Position numbers and translations under genes: made by a program
Origin: JBHHWH01 sp046756405
GTDB taxonomy: Bacteria > Actinomycetota > Acidimicrobiia > Spongiisociales > ZC4RG35
Length of the DNA: 5,865 nucleotides
Assembly (NCBI GenBank): GCA_046756405.1
Contig: JBHHWH010000112.1
Location: 1 to 5,865 of the forward strand
Direction of reading: 5' to 3'
Notes under the pieces: generated by a model
Told to the model about the DNA's origin: nothing
The model's input: the letters and a program-made list of their open reading frames with translations, nothing else
The model's database searches: none
Part shown: in pieces, positions 1-5,097 of the stretch
How the letters are laid out: each line of letters starts with the position of its first letter
How positions within the stretch are numbered: position 1 is the stretch's first letter

Positions 1-136
1 CGGCCGAGGCAGCGGCGTGTCTTGCCCTGCGTCGCCGCCGACCTGCCGACACCACCGTTTGAAGGTCGCCCCTTCGTGGAGGCAAGGCGTCCATCACCGA
101 GCGCACATATTCCCTCGTCGGTTCATCCACTGTCAT
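1..136 (-). CDS. Partial protein co-encoded with the ECF sigma factor (possible anti-sigma/membrane partner)
   Basis: Only the first 45 codons are in the window; the frame is open to the left edge. It starts with ATG at 136-134, and that ATG overlaps the sigma factor stop as ATGA, so translation is probably coupled. A good Shine-Dalgarno (GAAGGGAG) lies 8 bases upstream, inside the sigma gene. The visible protein begins MTVDEPTREYVRSVMDALPP, followed by a run of five arginines (SAGRRRRRAR) and then alanines. An acidic N-terminus followed by a basic stretch that leads into a hydrophobic segment is what the membrane-anchored second gene of actinobacterial ECF operons usually looks like. The membrane segment itself would lie outside the window. 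Its role as anti-sigma factor or sigma-associated membrane protein is inferred from position and shape only; no conserved anti-sigma motif (such as the zinc-binding HxxxCxxC) is visible. Confidence 0.72.
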   Translation of the reverse strand, partial: MTVDEPTREYVRSVMDALPPRRGDLQTVVSAGRRRRRARHAAASA

Positions 137-654
137 ACTGACAACTCCCTTCTCAGCCGCTCCAGACCCCGGCTGAGCCGACTCTTCACGGTGCCCGGGC
201 GTACACCCAAAGCGAGGGCGATCTCTCGTTCCGACCAATCGAATGCGCAAGCGAGCACCACAACCGAACGCTGCTCCACCGAGAGGGTTTCGAGGGCAGC
301 TCCGAGACCGGGCTCGACGCGGATCGTGGCTTCTTCGAAAGGAACCCGGGCCAGCTTCGCCAGGAGGCGCCGCTCGGTCCGATGCCGCCGCAGCCGGTCG
401 ATCGCCCAGCGATAGGCAACGCGGTAGACCCATCCTTCAGGGTTGGACATCTGCTGGACGAAACGCCACCGGGCAAAGGCCCGGGTCATCGCCTCGTCCA
501 CGGCCTCGGCCGCCAGCTCCGGATCGCCCAAGGTCACCGCAAGGGGCCGGAAGACCGAACCCCATGCCAGGTCATAGAAGACCTCGAACTCGGTGATCCT
601 GAACGCGGCAGGTTGGTCGGCTTGGGCCTGTACGTGCTCTCGTGTCGGGCTCAC
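133..654 (-). CDS. ECF-type RNA polymerase sigma-70 family factor
   Basis: This is a 173-residue extracytoplasmic-function sigma factor, the normal length for the family, which directs RNA polymerase to a small set of promoters. Region 2 spans about residues 23-91 (FEVFYDLAWGSVFRPLAV, then DPELAAEAVDEAMTRAFARW, and the -10-binding stretch GWVYRVAYRWAIDRLRR). Region 4 spans about 117-173, with the helix-turn-helix WSEREIALALGVRPGTVKSR that contacts the -35 element; LSVEQRSVVVL before it is typical. I chose GTG at 654. The frame is open back to 876, but that extension translates the tRNA fragment and att-like repeat and is not protein-like. No good Shine-Dalgarno precedes 654, so the start is less certain than the domain. 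The tRNA-Ala scar ends only 36 bases upstream, so the native promoter region may have been altered. It overlaps the next gene by ATGA. Its target regulon cannot be told from the sequence. Confidence 0.9.
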   Translation of the reverse strand: MSPTREHVQAQADQPAAFRITEFEVFYDLAWGSVFRPLAVTLGDPELAAEAVDEAMTRAFARWRFVQQMSNPEGWVYRVAYRWAIDRLRRHRTERRLLAKLARVPFEEATIRVEPGLGAALETLSVEQRSVVVLACAFDWSEREIALALGVRPGTVKSRLSRGLERLRRELSV

Positions 655-689
655 GATGAAAGGACGAACAACCTGGCCGCCGGGTTCCA

Positions 690-820
690 CTTTAGTGGAG
701 CTTACGGGATTTGAACCCGTGACCCCCTCGTTGCGAAAGATGCGGTCAAAACACTCTGACCAGGGGAAACGGTGCCTCTTGGCTGGCTTGTGGGCCGGCC
801 GTGGGCCCAGCGACGTGAAA
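690..820 (-). repeat. att-like direct repeat, copy 1: tRNA-Ala(CGC) 3' half plus shared arm
   Basis: Read on the minus strand, 737-696 is a clean 3' half of a tRNA. It has anticodon loop TTCGCAA (anticodon CGC, alanine), 3' anticodon strand CGAGG, variable loop GGGTC, T-arm ACGGG-TTCAAAT-CCCGT, acceptor strand AAGCTCC and discriminator A. U70 and A73 match alanine tRNA identity features. The sequence 5' of the anticodon loop does not pair with CGAGG, and no D-arm or 5' acceptor strand follows, so this is not a working tRNA. The 131-base block matches 3000-3130 without gaps, with about 16 differences; the tRNA part is the best conserved. A tRNA 3' half joined at the anticodon loop to foreign sequence is how tyrosine-integrase attachment sites look after integration. 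CCA is not encoded. Confidence 0.78.
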
Positions 821-1102
821 TGTCGTGAGACTTGGTGAGGAAGAGAAGGCCGTCGCAACTCAGTCCGGTGGTACATCGAGCGTCAGGTCTGGCTTGGGTG
901 GAGAATCTCGGCACTGGTTCAACGATCCGGAGCACCTGGTCCTGTGAAGGGCGGGTGCTTGGGGCCCATAGAGTTGCCACTGCATCGGCGAAGTGCTTGC
1001 CGAGATACTCACCAAACTCGGCTGACGGCACGAAAGCCTCTGAACGTGTTTAGCCACCCCTCGGCGTCGGTGGCGGAGCGCACGGGACCCTTCTGTCTGA
1101 AC
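821..1102. other. Non-coding stretch between the att-like repeat and the protease hairpin
   Basis: I see no supportable gene here. Frames that stay open on the minus strand run straight through the tRNA fragment and show no recognisable domain, and plus-strand frames lack ribosome-binding sites. The stretch could hold decayed element sequence next to the attachment-like repeat, but nothing in it is recognisable as an integrase or other mobility gene. Confidence 0.5.
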
Positions 1103-1137
1103 GAAGGAAGCCCCCGCACCAGGCGGGCGCCTCCTTC
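1103..1137 (-). terminator. Strong hairpin 16 bases after the metalloprotease stop, probable terminator
   Basis: On the minus strand the arms GAAGGAGGCGCCCGC and GCGGGGGCTTCCTTC pair over 15 positions with one G-G mismatch and one G-U pair, around the five-base loop CTGGT. Its place just past the end of the two-gene unit fits a transcription terminator. There is no clear U-tract on either side (GTTCAGACAG follows on the minus strand), so it is not a textbook intrinsic terminator. It could instead protect the mRNA 3' end or act with Rho. Confidence 0.6.
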
Positions 1138-1153
1138 TATTAGTCCCCGCGAC

Positions 1154-1735
1154 TTAGTATTTCGCCGCCAGATCATCCTTTTCATGCGAGCTCAGCGACC
1201 TTGGGTGGTTTGTCCCTTTGAAGTCGCCAGGCCCTGAACACATCGTGTACATGCTCGACGTCCCGCAGAACGAGTTGATGTGCGTGAACCCAGCCGCATG
1301 ACCCATCTCGTGAGTCATCACCGACCAGAGGTCGTACTGATTCCCGCTCGGACTGCCAGTCCCCTGATACCAAGGGATGTGATCGTCGTCGTTGATCTTG
1401 ACCCAGACCTTCTCCAACAGGTCACCCCAGCCACAACTGGACAAGCACTCCCAGGCGTTCTCGCCCAGCTTGCACTTCGACACCGGACACCCACCACCGG
1501 AGGTCCAGTTCCAGCAGTCAGACGATGTACAGGAACTCTTCCAGTAGTCACCGATGTAGGTGGTGTCGTTCGCCTGGCCCGTGCAGGACGTGGTCGCACA
1601 GCTATTGGATATCGACGGTTGAGGACTCGTGTACCAGAAGTCCAGTCCGGAGCCCGACACACCATTGAAATGGTCCGCAGTCGCCCGAGCCCGCCAGTAG
1701 AAGTTACTAGTAGTCCGGAACGGATCCGACCTCAA
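1154..1735 (-). CDS. Secreted metzincin-like zinc metalloprotease, catalytic part (separated from its signal peptide by an in-frame stop)
   Basis: Residues 142-152 (counting from TTG at 1735) read HEMGHAAGFTH, the HExxHxxGxxH zinc-binding signature of metzincins: His142, His146 and His152 as zinc ligands, Glu143 as catalytic base. A candidate Met-turn follows at SSMYTM (161-165). By family knowledge it would hydrolyse peptide bonds outside the cell. It is cysteine-rich for its size: Cys46/51, 69/74, 83/88 and 97/101 form close pairs before the active site, and Cys157/166 flank the Met-turn, suggesting disulfides and export. TTG 1735 is only the first possible start in the open frame. It has no Shine-Dalgarno, and the same frame continues upstream through TAA (1747-1745) into a signal peptide starting at 1891. 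The gene was therefore probably one 245-residue secreted protein. The subfamily (matrixin-like or another) is not resolved. Either it is a nonsense-inactivated pseudogene, or the TAA is a sequence error or is read through. Confidence 0.8.
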   Translation of the reverse strand: MRSDPFRTTSNFYWRARATADHFNGVSGSGLDFWYTSPQPSISNSCATTSCTGQANDTTYIGDYWKSSCTSSDCWNWTSGGGCPVSKCKLGENAWECLSSCGWGDLLEKVWVKINDDDHIPWYQGTGSPSGNQYDLWSVMTHEMGHAAGFTHINSFCGTSSMYTMCSGPGDFKGTNHPRSLSSHEKDDLAAKY

Positions 1736-1744
1736 CGTATCGAT

Positions 1745-1891
1745 TTAGAAGGAATCATCGCCCCAACGCTGGGTGTGCTGGAAATGCGACGAGGCCGACG
1801 CATCGGCCGGAGCCGTCAGTCCCGACGGCAACATCCCGCCGGCAACCAGCCCTGCAGCAAGCGCTACAACAAACAGCCAACGTCCCCTCAT
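1745..1891 (-). pseudogene. 5' part of the metalloprotease gene: signal peptide ending at an in-frame TAA
   Basis: Starts with ATG at 1891-1889, preceded by a strong Shine-Dalgarno (GAGGGGAG) about 6 bases upstream and overlapping the stop of the upstream gene as ATGA. The 48 codons encode MRGRW, a hydrophobic core LFVVALAAGLVAGGML, and a small-residue cleavage region around ADASA: a classical Sec signal peptide. It then reads HFQHTQRWGDDSF and meets TAA at 1747-1745. Directly after the stop the same frame continues IDTLRSDPF into the protease, without any frame change. One base substitution (for example from AAA, CAA or GAA) would explain the break. Alone this would be a useless 48-residue leader, so I treat it as the detached 5' end of the protease gene. 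Confidence 0.78.
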
Positions 1892-2394
1892 GGTGTGCTC
1901 CCCTCATCGTCGACAATCCCTTCGACGCTCCCCGGCTCAATGGACCCGTCGCCATGAACCCTCGTATAGAAGGTGTCGTCGACGAGTGAACCGTCCTCGT
2001 TCATGCAGAAGGCCTCGATGCCGATGTCGGAGTTCCCAGACTCCAGGATCTCGATGTAGAAGACCGCAGCCGTCTGACCATGGGCCTTAACAACGAAGAC
2101 ATCTTCTTCCGCCGAGAAAGGAACACGCTCAAGGGCCTGGTCAGCCGCCTTCGCATTGAACGTCGCCCGGCCGGTCCGAACATCTTCGGACCGTGCATCA
2201 GCTACGATCTGAGCTGCCAACTCGCCGGGCTCCATGTCGTAGCTTCCAATCCCAACAGCCGAGAACCCCAAAGCCCCGTGCGGACAGTCAGGGACTGAAC
2301 CACGACCGCCGCCGATAGCCACCGACGCCGTCACCAGCAGGCCAACAGCGAACCCAAGCAGGATCAGGGTGCCCTTCTTCGTACGCTCTCTCAA
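1888..2394 (-). CDS. Small exported or membrane-anchored protein of unknown function, coupled to the metalloprotease
   Basis: A 168-residue protein when started at TTG 2394. It has a basic N-terminus (RERTKKG), one hydrophobic segment (TLILLGFAVGLLVTASVAIG), then an acidic, soluble outer part with two cysteines, one just after the hydrophobic segment (SVPDCPHG) and one in EAFCMNEDG. That is a signal peptide or N-terminal anchor with an extracytoplasmic domain; I recognise no family. ATG at 2430 is also in frame but would put 12 extra residues before the basic region and has a poorer ribosome-binding site. TTG 2394 has GGCGAGGG 6 bases upstream, and the decayed duplicate upstream aligns exactly on this TTG, which supports it. 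Its stop overlaps the protease ATG (ATGA), so the two are translationally coupled. A role as propeptide-like inhibitor, chaperone or substrate of the protease is possible from context only. Confidence 0.75.
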   Translation of the reverse strand: MRERTKKGTLILLGFAVGLLVTASVAIGGGRGSVPDCPHGALGFSAVGIGSYDMEPGELAAQIVADARSEDVRTGRATFNAKAADQALERVPFSAEEDVFVVKAHGQTAAVFYIEILESGNSDIGIEAFCMNEDGSLVDDTFYTRVHGDGSIEPGSVEGIVDDEGSTP

Positions 2395-2461
2395 ACTAGT
2401 CCCTCGCCTTTCGCCCCAGCCCGTTGCCATGGACGCCCCCGAGGAACACCCCCACGAAGAT

Positions 2462-2503
2462 GGTCCCCTACTTCGTACGTTCCAGCAAACGAGTTCTCCT
2501 TTC
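2462..2503 (-). pseudogene. Decayed tandem duplicate of the 5' end of the small exported protein gene
   Basis: Bases 2462-2494 match 2368-2400 at 26 of 33 positions, offset by 94 bases. The match covers the start codon and first codons of the neighbouring gene. On the minus strand it has a good Shine-Dalgarno (GAAAGGAG), a TTG at 2488 that aligns with the TTG at 2394, and the peptide LLERTK. TAG (2470-2468) then stands where the intact gene has AAG (lysine). Beyond the stop the frame reads GTIFVGVFLGGV, which resembles the GTLILLGFAVGL membrane segment. It is either a remnant of a duplication or a six-codon leader upstream of the working gene. It is too short to be a gene in its own right. 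Confidence 0.55.
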
Positions 2504-2795
2504 TTCCCTACCCCCTCCTTTGCGTGAGAGGGGCTTCCTATTCCCTTCTTGGCCGCTCAGGCCGTTTCGCTTCGCGATGGAGAGACGCTCCACATCAACC
2601 CCGGGTGGCACTACGTGTTTGGAGAATCTGTTCGGATGACGTTGCCGCCGCGTTCCCCGCCTCTGACCACCCGGCCTGATTGGCAGGTGCGGCACCCGAT
2701 AGAACGACCCGGCACGAATCGCCTGGTACCGGTATGGGCAATCGCATCAGAGAGGAGATGCCGGTATCGAAGGGCCGAAATGTTCACTGACCATG
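2504..2795. other. Upstream region of the two-gene unit, no gene seen
   Basis: No supportable coding sequence. Short inverted repeats occur (GGCC-GCTCA-GGCC near 2550; CCCCTC paired with GAGGGG around 2512-2534). This is where a promoter for the protease unit should lie, but I find no convincing -35/-10 pair at good spacing. Confidence 0.4.
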
Positions 2796-2838
2796 GATCA
2801 GAAGGTGGGTAGTTCGAGTCTGTCCGAGGGCGCCACCA
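2796..2838 (+). other. tRNA-like 3' half on the plus strand, possible second kind of attachment-site scar
   Basis: The stretch reads as a tRNA 3' half: variable loop AGGTG, T-arm GGTAG-TTCGAGT-CTGTC (G-U pairs allowed), then CGAGGGC and a G, followed by CCACCA. Upstream a four-pair stem CTGA/TCAG encloses a seven-base loop CCATGGA, but that loop lacks the invariant U33, and no D-arm or 5' acceptor strand exists. A working tRNA is therefore excluded. The T-loop and the CCA-containing end are suggestive of a tRNA-derived integration scar in the opposite orientation to the tRNA-Ala repeats. The parent tRNA cannot be named. Confidence 0.45.
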
Positions 2839-2877
2839 AACCCTTTGGCCTTGAGGGCCACGGCTCATTGGACCTAT

Positions 2878-2904
2878 GACCCCCTCGCCGAGAATGAGGG
2901 AGTC
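2878..2904. repeat. Inverted repeat GACCCCCTC...GAGGGAGTC
   Basis: Nine-base arms with one mismatch flank a nine-base spacer. The left arm plus the next base, GACCCCCTCG, is identical to the variable-loop/anticodon-stem portion of both tRNA-Ala scars (721-730 and 3031-3040), so it may be a third, badly decayed relic of the same site. The resemblance outside those ten bases is weak. Confidence 0.45.
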
Positions 2905-2936
2905 ACAACGCGATTCTTGTGGGCCGTCTGTGGAGC

Positions 2937-2967
2937 TCGGGACTCCAGTCACCGCCTGGAGCTCCGA
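2937..2967. repeat. Stable hairpin between the tRNA-like fragment and repeat copy 2
   Basis: TCGGGACTCCAG and CTGGAGCTCCGA pair across a seven-base loop (TCACCGC). The inner six pairs are perfect and the outer part has one A-C mismatch and one G-U pair. No U-tract follows on either strand, so it is not a clear terminator. It could be a recombination or protein-binding structure, or simply end the transcript of whatever once lay here. Confidence 0.5.
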
Positions 2968-2999
2968 TCCAGATGCCATCAGAAAGCGCTGACTAGGGG

Positions 3000-3130
3000 C
3001 TTTAGTGGGGCTGACGGGATTTGAACCCGTGACCCCCTCGTTGCGAAAGATGTAGTCAAAACCCTCTGAACAGGAGAAACGATGCCTCTTCGCTGGCTTG
3101 TGGGGCGGCTGTGGGACAACCCACGTGAGA
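3000..3130 (-). repeat. att-like direct repeat, copy 2: tRNA-Ala(CGC) 3' half plus shared arm
   Basis: Ungapped match to 690-820, 2310 bases to the left, in the same orientation. The tRNA part (3047-3006 on the minus strand) keeps the TTCGCAA anticodon loop, CGAGG stem strand and the full T-arm. Its acceptor strand is CAGCCCC, so position 70 is C instead of the U seen in copy 1. The two copies share CACTAAAG past the discriminator base and then diverge, so the repeat ends sharply at 690/3000. On its far side (positions above 3130) lies the AbiE operon. Confidence 0.78.
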
Positions 3131-3204
3131 CAGGGTGAGTCGTAGCGAGAAGACGCTCTCGTGCTGACACCTAGTCGCCGAGAGAATCGATCAGGTGGCT
3201 GACC

Positions 3205-4044
3205 TCATAGCCTGTCTCGTGGGTCACACAACTGCAACCGGGCCTCCTCCTCGGTAGCGTCGGCTAGGAAAACGAAACGCTCGCTGACTCGTTTCAGCCA
3301 GGTCTCGATGTCTGGCGTGCCACTCAATAAGCCGATGGCTTCAGGCGGAAACTCAGCTGGCAAACGAGCGAGGAGATCACGCTCGGCATCGAAGGGACCA
3401 CCTGCTATTCCTTCCTCGACGACGTCGACGTACACCTTGAGGTAGGTGAGTCGACGGATCAGAGCTTCATCGAACGCTCCTTGCTGAGTGAACCACCACA
3501 GGTCGTACAGGTCTCTTAGGAGAGCGCGTCGACGATAGGCAGCGAGCTTCTCCGCGATCGTCTCGTCGAGAGTCACCACCGGAAGCGCGACAGGCGTGAA
3601 CTCGTAGCCAGCATGAACCGGAAACTCGACCGGATCCAATAGCTCCGGCGGCTGCCATGGCGGCCGGGGGACTACCTCTACGCGGGCATCGATCTCGGGA
3701 TTCCCTAGCGGAGTTTGGACCTGGAGGTTGGCTCTCCTTTGTGGCGTGACCACGTCGACTTCGAATCTGGCATCGTGGAACTCGGCCGCATCGAGTACGC
3801 CGAAGACAACCTCTCCGAGCTCGGGATCGACGGCGGCGAAGTCGAGGTCGGTGGAGAACCGACCGAGGTTCCCTGCCCGGTACTTTCGTAGGGCAGTGCC
3901 ACCCTTGAACGTCAGACCAAGATCGAAGAGGCCCTCATCGTGGAGCACCTTGAGGGCGTAGTCCTGAGCGACAGCCAAGAGTGCTGGGTCTCGGCCGCCG
4001 CTCCGACCTTGGTAGTGCCTGGCCAGATAACCCTCAGTGATCAC
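3205..4044 (-). CDS. abiEii: Type IV toxin-antitoxin system toxin, AbiEii family nucleotidyltransferase
   Basis: A 279-residue AbiEii/AbiGii-type toxin with a nucleotidyltransferase fold. The active-site region is FKGGTALRK (residues 46-54) and RFSTDLDFA (62-70), with Asp66 and Asp68 as the likely metal-binding pair. Downstream come the conserved TLDETIAEKLAAYRRR (158-173) and RDLYDLWWF (177-185), also typical of the family. In characterised relatives the enzyme adds nucleotides to target RNA such as tRNA and stops growth, for example in phage abortive infection. I chose GTG at 4044 rather than ATG at 4104. The GTG overlaps the antitoxin stop as GTGA, has GGGGAGAGG about 12 bases upstream, and gives the family-like N-terminus MITEGYLARHY. 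The ATG would force a 64-base overlap and add 20 residues not typical of the family. All key motifs are intact, so it is likely functional. No clear terminator follows. Confidence 0.93.
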   Translation of the reverse strand: MITEGYLARHYQGRSGGRDPALLAVAQDYALKVLHDEGLFDLGLTFKGGTALRKYRAGNLGRFSTDLDFAAVDPELGEVVFGVLDAAEFHDARFEVDVVTPQRRANLQVQTPLGNPEIDARVEVVPRPPWQPPELLDPVEFPVHAGYEFTPVALPVVTLDETIAEKLAAYRRRALLRDLYDLWWFTQQGAFDEALIRRLTYLKVYVDVVEEGIAGGPFDAERDLLARLPAEFPPEAIGLLSGTPDIETWLKRVSERFVFLADATEEEARLQLCDPRDRL

Positions 4045-4850
4045 AGCCGCCCAACGCCTCTCCCCGACGACTTGGAAACGAGCAGCGAATCCATGACCTG
4101 CCATTTGCTGCTGTAGTGACCCGGGCGATCGCGGGCACCAAGGTAGAAAGGACCGGAGCCCGCGGGAGCGGCACTGCGGATTCGGTCTGCCAGATCATGG
4201 TTGGCGGCCCATTCCAGTAGATATCCGGTACGCATCCACGCCGCCCTCGACCGATGAGCCAGTTCGGACACGATCGCCTCGGGGTCGGCGTGCCGTGCGG
4301 CGCCAACGAACCAGGAGTCCAGGTTTGGCCAGTCACCAAAACTGGTCGGCCGGGCTCCAATGAGAACAACCAGTGACTCGAGGCTCCACACGGGAAGATT
4401 CCGGATTCTGACAGTATCGAGTACCGGTTGGATTCTCGTCACCCGGAAACCCCGCAATGAGTGCGGAACGCTCTCGGACTTCGGGATCGACAACACGTGT
4501 CGATCGGGACTCCGGTCACTGAGATTGTGCAGCCATACGGCCGACTCGTAGGCGACAGCTGCTGGGAAGTCCCGGCGTCTAGCCAGCCTCGCGCGAAGCT
4601 CGATGAAGGGGTCGCCCGAGCCGAACGGCCCAGCTCGCGACCCGGGAGCGAACTCCCAGGCCCCTCGGGTACGGAGCGGCAGCAGCCAGCCGTGACGTTG
4701 CAGCCGTTCGGCCACCACCTCGACTGGCAGCTTCACGCCAACCCGATCCACAAACCCAGCGAGCATCTGCCGCGTAACAATCTGCGGATTCTCAAGTTCC
4801 AACTCAGAGAGAACAAGAGCCACGCTTGAGGGTGCACTTCGAGATGTCAT
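4041..4850 (-). CDS. abiEi: Type IV toxin-antitoxin system antitoxin and repressor, AbiEi family
   Basis: A 269-residue protein matching AbiEi layout. An N-terminal winged-helix region (about 10-70, with VTRQMLAGFVDRVG and ERLQRHGWLLPLRTRGAWEF) binds DNA. The C-terminal antitoxin domain ends with the family-like stretch RTGYLLEWAANHDLADRI (207-224), then GPFYLGAR and KWQVMDSLL. In studied systems AbiEi neutralises the toxin without a stable complex and represses its own promoter by binding inverted repeats there. ATG 4850 lies about 20 bases after the predicted transcript start. There is no clear Shine-Dalgarno, as expected for so short a leader, though an internal start cannot be excluded. 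The stop overlaps the toxin start by four bases, giving antitoxin-first order and coupling, the usual AbiE arrangement. Confidence 0.92.
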   Translation of the reverse strand: MTSRSAPSSVALVLSELELENPQIVTRQMLAGFVDRVGVKLPVEVVAERLQRHGWLLPLRTRGAWEFAPGSRAGPFGSGDPFIELRARLARRRDFPAAVAYESAVWLHNLSDRSPDRHVLSIPKSESVPHSLRGFRVTRIQPVLDTVRIRNLPVWSLESLVVLIGARPTSFGDWPNLDSWFVGAARHADPEAIVSELAHRSRAAWMRTGYLLEWAANHDLADRIRSAAPAGSGPFYLGARDRPGHYSSKWQVMDSLLVSKSSGRGVGRL

Positions 4851-4916
4851 TGTCGTTTTATGTCGCTATACGCAGCATTATACGACGAGCGACACACAAT
4901 GACAATGGCAATGACA
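4845..4916. promoter_or_regulatory. Nested inverted repeats over the abiE promoter, candidate AbiEi operators
   Basis: TGTCATTG at 4845-4852 (covering the antitoxin start codon) is the exact inverse of CAATGACA at 4897-4904 (on the -35) and again at 4909-4916. TGTCGC at 4861-4866 is the exact inverse of GCGACA at 4889-4894. The arms bracket the -10 element symmetrically, so a bound protein would block RNA polymerase. AbiEi antitoxins are known to repress by binding inverted repeats in their promoter; that these arms are the sites is inference. Confidence 0.65.
4877..4905 (-). promoter_or_regulatory. Promoter of the abiE operon (TTGTCA - 17 - TATAAT)
   Basis: On the minus strand -35 TTGTCA (4905-4900, five of six consensus bases), a 17-base spacer and a perfect -10 TATAAT (4882-4877) point at the antitoxin start. 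Transcription should begin near 4870, leaving a leader of about 20 bases. It is the only near-consensus housekeeping promoter I find in the window. A strong promoter fits an operon held down by its own antitoxin. Confidence 0.85.
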
Positions 4917-5097
4917 CCGCGCCTGCACGTCTACTCAAACGCCAATCCCGGATGACGGCATCTTGCTCATCCAGTCACAGCCACGCACTCTTTCTGCTTC
5001 TGAGGGAGCATTCGAGCCATAGTTTCCCTGGCAATAGCGTCAGGAGGACTCACGGTGGCGGCAACCTTGAGAGGACCCCGAAGGCCTCGACAGCCCT

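Noticed and set aside
690..770. A complete tRNA gene
   Set aside because: The 5' anticodon strand, D-arm and 5' acceptor strand are absent or do not pair, in both copies.
655..876. N-terminal extension of the sigma factor to an ATG at 876
   Set aside because: It translates the tRNA fragment and repeat arm (GVTGSNPVSST is the T-arm read as protein) and adds no sigma-like sequence.
702..1031. Minus-strand open frame across repeat copy 1
   Set aside because: Its end, GSRVQIP, is another reading of the tRNA T-arm; the same peptide recurs at copy 2. No domain, no ribosome-binding site.
1280..1957. Long plus-strand open frame opposite the protease
   Set aside because: It is the antisense shadow of the metzincin gene and has arginine/proline-rich composition typical of such shadows.
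2611..2979. Minus-strand open frame over the third tRNA-like fragment and hairpins
   Set aside because: It translates tRNA-like and hairpin sequence antisense and shows no domain or start signal.
3146..3161. Terminator after the AbiEii toxin
   Set aside because: Only a five-base stem (CGAGA/TCTCG) with no U-tract; too weak to call.
4045..4104. Toxin start at ATG 4104
   Set aside because: GTG 4044 gives a four-base overlap, has a Shine-Dalgarno and matches the usual AbiEii N-terminus.
5072..5089. Hairpin between the truncated gene and abiE
   Set aside because: Short stem with a bulge and no U-tract; not distinguishable from chance in GC-rich DNA.
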